From Pleurotus ostreatus/Saccharomyces cerevisiae fusant (Eukaryota; Opisthokonta), in assembly GCA_024196135.1 (NCBI GenBank), contig JAMQCK010001153.1, positions 1 to 11,392 of the forward strand: a stretch of 11,392 nt of DNA, in the 5' to 3' direction. A program made the translations under genes and the position numbers. Every line of letters begins with the position of its first letter. Position 1 is the first letter of the stretch. Under the pieces are notes generated by a model. It saw nothing but the letters and a program-made list of their open reading frames with translations, was not told the DNA's origin and did no database searches. Positions 8,408-11,392 of this stretch are shown here, piece after piece.

Positions 8408-10789
8408 ATGTTCCCCAGAGGAGCGCGGTTTGAGCCGGTCAAAGGTTGGTGCTGACGCTCTTTGTCGCTCTTTGTGTCTGACCCCGACCACAGATTCGGG
8501 AGTCCCGGGCCCAGGCGCGTACAATGTTGATACAGGTGGCGCCGTCCGAACAGCTCTTGCGGGGTACCGCTCTGACCTCTGAGCAGATTCTCAATTGGAT
8601 GGATATAAGCGCGGCGCTTTCTTGGAAAAGACCGACCGTTTCAACGAGAATCAACCTGAAGGCACAGGTGCGTTATGATACATACAGTTCTGGTATCGAG
8701 TCTAACGGCTGGACAGAGCTACCCCCACTACCACCTATACCATCGTCACTGTCAAGCAGCACGAAAGAGCCTCCTCCACGACAGCGAGTGAAGTCCATGA
8801 AGCGAACAACAACTCCCCTTCCGGATGGCCGATTCCTTGTACTTCAACGCAAGCTCGAAGAATTAGAGAGGCTGCATCAGGACTCAAAGAAGGCTGTGCG
8901 CCACACGTCGTCCCTCCCTCCCTCAGCAGAGAGCTAACTTTCCCTACAGCATGCCTCTGAACTCAACCGCGCGAACAAGGCGAATCGTGATCTCACTGAA
9001 CGCCTCGACAAGCAGAAGAAACAGATCGAAGCCCTCGACGCCAAACTTCAAGACCAACGAAAGGCGTCCCTAGCCGAGCACGCCGAGGTCAAGGAGCTGC
9101 GTATGCGCCTACGAGTGTCCGAGCACGAACGGCAGCAGGTCACGCAACGGCAAGGGGATGCGGGCGAACTCAAGAAGGCGCTACACTCCCTTGAGAGCCG
9201 GCGAAAACAGGAAATCCGCGAGCGCGATGAGCGGATAGAAGAGCTGGAGAAGGCCGCCTCGCGGGAGAAGAAGGCCAGGGATGCGACGGAGGCCAAGTTC
9301 CAGGAGGCGCTGAAGAAGGCAGAGAGCGAGCGGGACGCTGCGCAAGCGACGGCTAAGGCGTGGCAGGCCGAACGGCAGAAGCTGGAGGCCGACGCGAAGG
9401 CCGCGCAGGAGTCTGCCGACCAGGTCCGCGAGGAATGCGAGTCTCGGGAAGAGGATATCCTTGTGCAGCTCGAGCAGCATCAAGCCCTTGTCGCACAGGT
9501 CACCCAAGAGTATGCCCGCCTTGCGCGTGCGAAGCGGCAGATCGAGGATGCCCGGCGACATGATGCCATGTTCGCCGCCTTGCAGGCTGAACGTCTCCAA
9601 CGCAAGCTTGCCAACTCCGAAGGCCAGGTCGTCGAGCTCGCGTACTTGGTGCGACAAGTGAAGACCGACAACGCGATGCTGAAAGCTCAAGTGGCCGAGG
9701 CAGAAGCAGAGATTTCCCTCACGCAACAATCGCTTGCGCACGCTGCCACCACCTCCTATGCCCCACAGGCGGCAGCCGACATCGCATCCACATTACAAGC
9801 TCTCGCGGACGAGGAGGCCGAATCGCAGCGCTGCATCGCGGAGGTCGATGCCAAATCGCGCGAGCTTCTGCACACCTACGAGAAGGTTCTTCGCGACGAG
9901 ACCGCCGTTGCCTACGCCTTGGCGGATCGCGAGACCCTGGTACAGTCCATGATCCTCCACATCGACGAGGTCGACATTCTCGCCCTGCGCAAGGACCTCT
10001 CCGAGATCCGCAAGGAGCGCGACGAGGCGGCCTCGAAGGTGCGCACCGCGGAGGCGGAGATCGGCCGCCTAGTGCAGGCGCAGGCGGAGACGGAGTCGCG
10101 GCTGGTCGTGGCGGAGGCAGAGGCGCGCGCGGCGTCGGCGCGGCAGTTGCAGGCGGTGACGCGGGAGAGGGAAGTGACGCAGCGGATGAATACGTCGTTG
10201 CAGCAGACGAGGCAGGCGGAGCAGGGGTTGAGGGCGAAGATCAATGCGTGAGTGGGTTCCTTGAGTTGTTGGATAGGACTTGAGCTGATGATGATGTGTC
10301 TGCAGGCTGACAGCTGAGCTAGAGGAGGCTATCGAGTACAAGGATGCATACGAGCAGCTTGTCGAGGAGGCGCATGTCCTTGCGTCTCGCAATGAGATCG
10401 CGGAGGCGGAGGCGCGGCAGCTCATGAAGGCGAATGCGGACATTCTTGGGCACGGCAACCCTTCCCAGCGCATCGTCTACGTCGACAAGATCCGCAACGA
10501 GCTGCACGGTGCTCGACAGGTAAGTCATTCCCTCCTCTTCCCACTCACCTACACAATTCTAACCTTACACCCTCTTCAGGAAATTGCCCGCCTCCGCGCC
10601 GAGCGCGAAGCCTTCCTCAACAAGCACGCCGCGCTCCTGCAAGAGCTCGACAGCTACCGGTCCGTCATGGTCCCCATCGACGGCCGGCCGAAGACGCACA
10701 TGACGCGCGTGGCGCGCGTACCGCTGACGAGTCGGGCGAATGAGGGCGAGGGTGAGAGTCGCAGTGATGGGGAGAAATGTTGTGGATAG
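8408..10789 (+). CDS. HMMR/RHAMM-like coiled-coil protein with N-terminal PGPGAY motif and HMMR_C-like C-terminus
   Basis: Seven exons: 8408-8444, 8494-8535, 8587-8667, 8717-8895, 8950-10247, 10306-10519 and 10580-10789, together 687 codons (686 residues). The N-terminus reads MFPRGARFEPVK, then DSGVPGPGAYNVDT (13-26), then YKRGAFLEKTDRF (33-45). This matches the arrangement of the HMMR N-terminal region and resembles SHIPPO/STPG PGPGxY repeats. Residues 54-92 are Pro/Ser/Lys-rich and presumably disordered (RQRVKSMKRTTTP). From about 93 to 625 it is an almost unbroken Glu/Ala/Lys/Arg/Gln-rich coiled coil, interrupted near 332-345 by proline-containing sequence. Residues 592-612 (ILGHGNPSQRIVYVDKIR and following) resemble the conserved block in the HMMR C-terminal domain. 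In animals HMMR acts on spindle microtubules and centrosomes; a spindle-pole or microtubule role here is inferred. Introns are 49-60 bp; donors 1 and 2 (GTTGGT, GTGGCG) are weak. A generic coiled-coil protein is the alternative for the middle part only. Confidence 0.85.
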
Positions 10790-11271
10790 GCTGGCTCATT
10801 GATGATGTTTTTTTTTCTATTAGTGTTGTATGTTGCGTCGCCGCCGGGAACGCCGGGTCGTTGAGTGGATTGGATTGGGTGTGGGGTGAGTGAAGAAAAT
10901 TGCTGTGGCGTAGGTTTAGCTGGCCCTCGGCGGAAGTGCGAGTCGAGCTGAGGCTTGACTGGCCCAAAATTCTTGCGTTTGCTCATCGCTTGTCAATGTT
11001 TGCTTTCATCTGCTTTCGATGTGCTCTATTGCCTATCTATTCCGTCTAGTTCGTTGTCTATCATCCGCGCTTTGTTGTCTTGTATATACCTGCCGTCGTC
11101 CAGCATAGCCTTCATTTAGCAGTCGGAGAAATCAGAGTCGTTTGAGTTGAAGTCCGGCTACATGAAGGAATCATGATCACTCAGATGAAGGTTCAACGGC
11201 GTATGGTACAGCTGGCGTTTATCAACAATACACTCGCGGTTCTACATACGAATTCCACTACAGCTCGTCAA
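10790..11271. other. Intergenic region between convergent HMMR-like and RAD23 genes
   Basis: The 482 bp hold the two 3' ends facing each other. A T9 run at 10808-10816 lies 19 bases after the HMMR-like stop codon, followed by T/G-rich sequence typical of a 3' untranslated region. The stretch 10985-11120 is T-rich with GTATATACC at about 11081. Short minus-strand frames at 10654-10986 lack recognisable features and were not called. Confidence 0.5.
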
Positions 11272-11392
11272 TCAGTCATCATCCTCGAACCCGTTGTCGA
11301 ATAGATAATTCGCGGCCAGCTCCTCATTCTTATCGCAGGCGAAGTATGCCTCAATAACCTTCTGGCGAGGGAAGCCCATAGCTTCCAGCTGT
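11272..11392 (-). CDS. RAD23: RAD23, C-terminal UBA2 domain (partial)
   Basis: The last 40 codons, including the TGA at 11274-11272, are in the window; the rest lies beyond the right edge. The residues [20 protein letters not shown] followed by [14 protein letters not shown] and the acidic end FEDDD match the C-terminal ubiquitin-associated domain (UBA2) of Rad23, including the MGF loop and the [13 protein letters not shown] helices. Rad23 carries ubiquitylated cargo to the proteasome and partners Rad4 in nucleotide excision repair. UBA2 is known to protect Rad23 itself from degradation. Other UBA proteins are possible, but the [14 protein letters not shown] wording and the position at the extreme C-terminus are typical of Rad23. 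The gene is convergent with the HMMR-like gene. Confidence 0.9.
   Translation of the reverse strand, partial: QLEAMGFPRQKVIEAYFACDKNEELAANYLFDNGFEDDD

Noticed and set aside
7561..8442. A 293-codon open frame on the minus strand, antisense to the esterase 3' exons and reaching into the HMMR-like start.
   Set aside because: It covers exons, introns and spacer alike, its product has no recognisable domain or protein-like composition, and the opposite strand carries a well-supported spliced gene with an intact catalytic His.
9181..9741. A 186-codon minus-strand open frame opposite the large HMMR-like exon.
   Set aside because: It is a Leu/Arg-rich shadow of the Glu/Ala/Lys-rich coiled-coil coding strand in GC-rich DNA.

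Overview
The window is a gene-dense nuclear segment from a filamentous fungus, most likely a basidiomycete of the Agaricomycetes type. The reasons are 25 inferred short GT..AG introns (48 to 146 bp, mostly 48 to 60), many with CTRAY-like branch sites, GC-rich coding DNA, and protein sequences typical of fungal versions of the families named below. No bacterial operon structure, mobile element, CRISPR array, rRNA or tRNA gene was found. The exon structures were assembled by hand from reading frame, splice-site consensus and remembered family conservation. All exon sums are multiples of three, but no database search or RNA evidence was available.

Layout, left to right: (1) the 5' part of a minus-strand gene for a double-LIM protein of the fungal Rga/LIM-RhoGAP type (1-575), running off the left edge; (2) about 1.4 kb without a supportable gene; (3) KTI12 on the plus strand (1972-3241, five exons), an ATPase partner of Elongator in tRNA wobble-uridine modification; (4) RPA43 on the minus strand (4533-3330, four exons), the RNA polymerase I stalk subunit, convergent with KTI12; (5) PAM16/TIM16 on the plus strand (4661-5264, three exons), a mitochondrial import-motor subunit, head-to-head with RPA43 across a 127-bp shared promoter; (6) about 700 bp of spacer ending in a TATA box; (7) a secreted type-B carboxylesterase on the plus strand (5967-8130, ten exons); (8) a seven-exon plus-strand gene (8408-10789) for a 686-residue coiled-coil protein that resembles animal HMMR/RHAMM at both ends; (9) a 482-bp spacer; (10) the 3' end of a minus-strand RAD23 gene (UBA2 domain, 11272-11392), running off the right edge.

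Most genes are housekeeping: tRNA modification, rRNA transcription, mitochondrial protein import, proteasome shuttling/DNA repair and Rho signalling. The esterase is the one accessory-type secreted enzyme. There is no evidence of a single pathway or cluster. The least expected item is the HMMR/RHAMM-like protein. It has a PGPGAY motif split over tiny 5' exons, a long coiled coil and a conserved-looking C-terminal block. Other points are two tight G-quadruplex motifs around the LIM gene start, an insertion in the J-like loop of PAM16, and a valine in the esterase nucleophile elbow.
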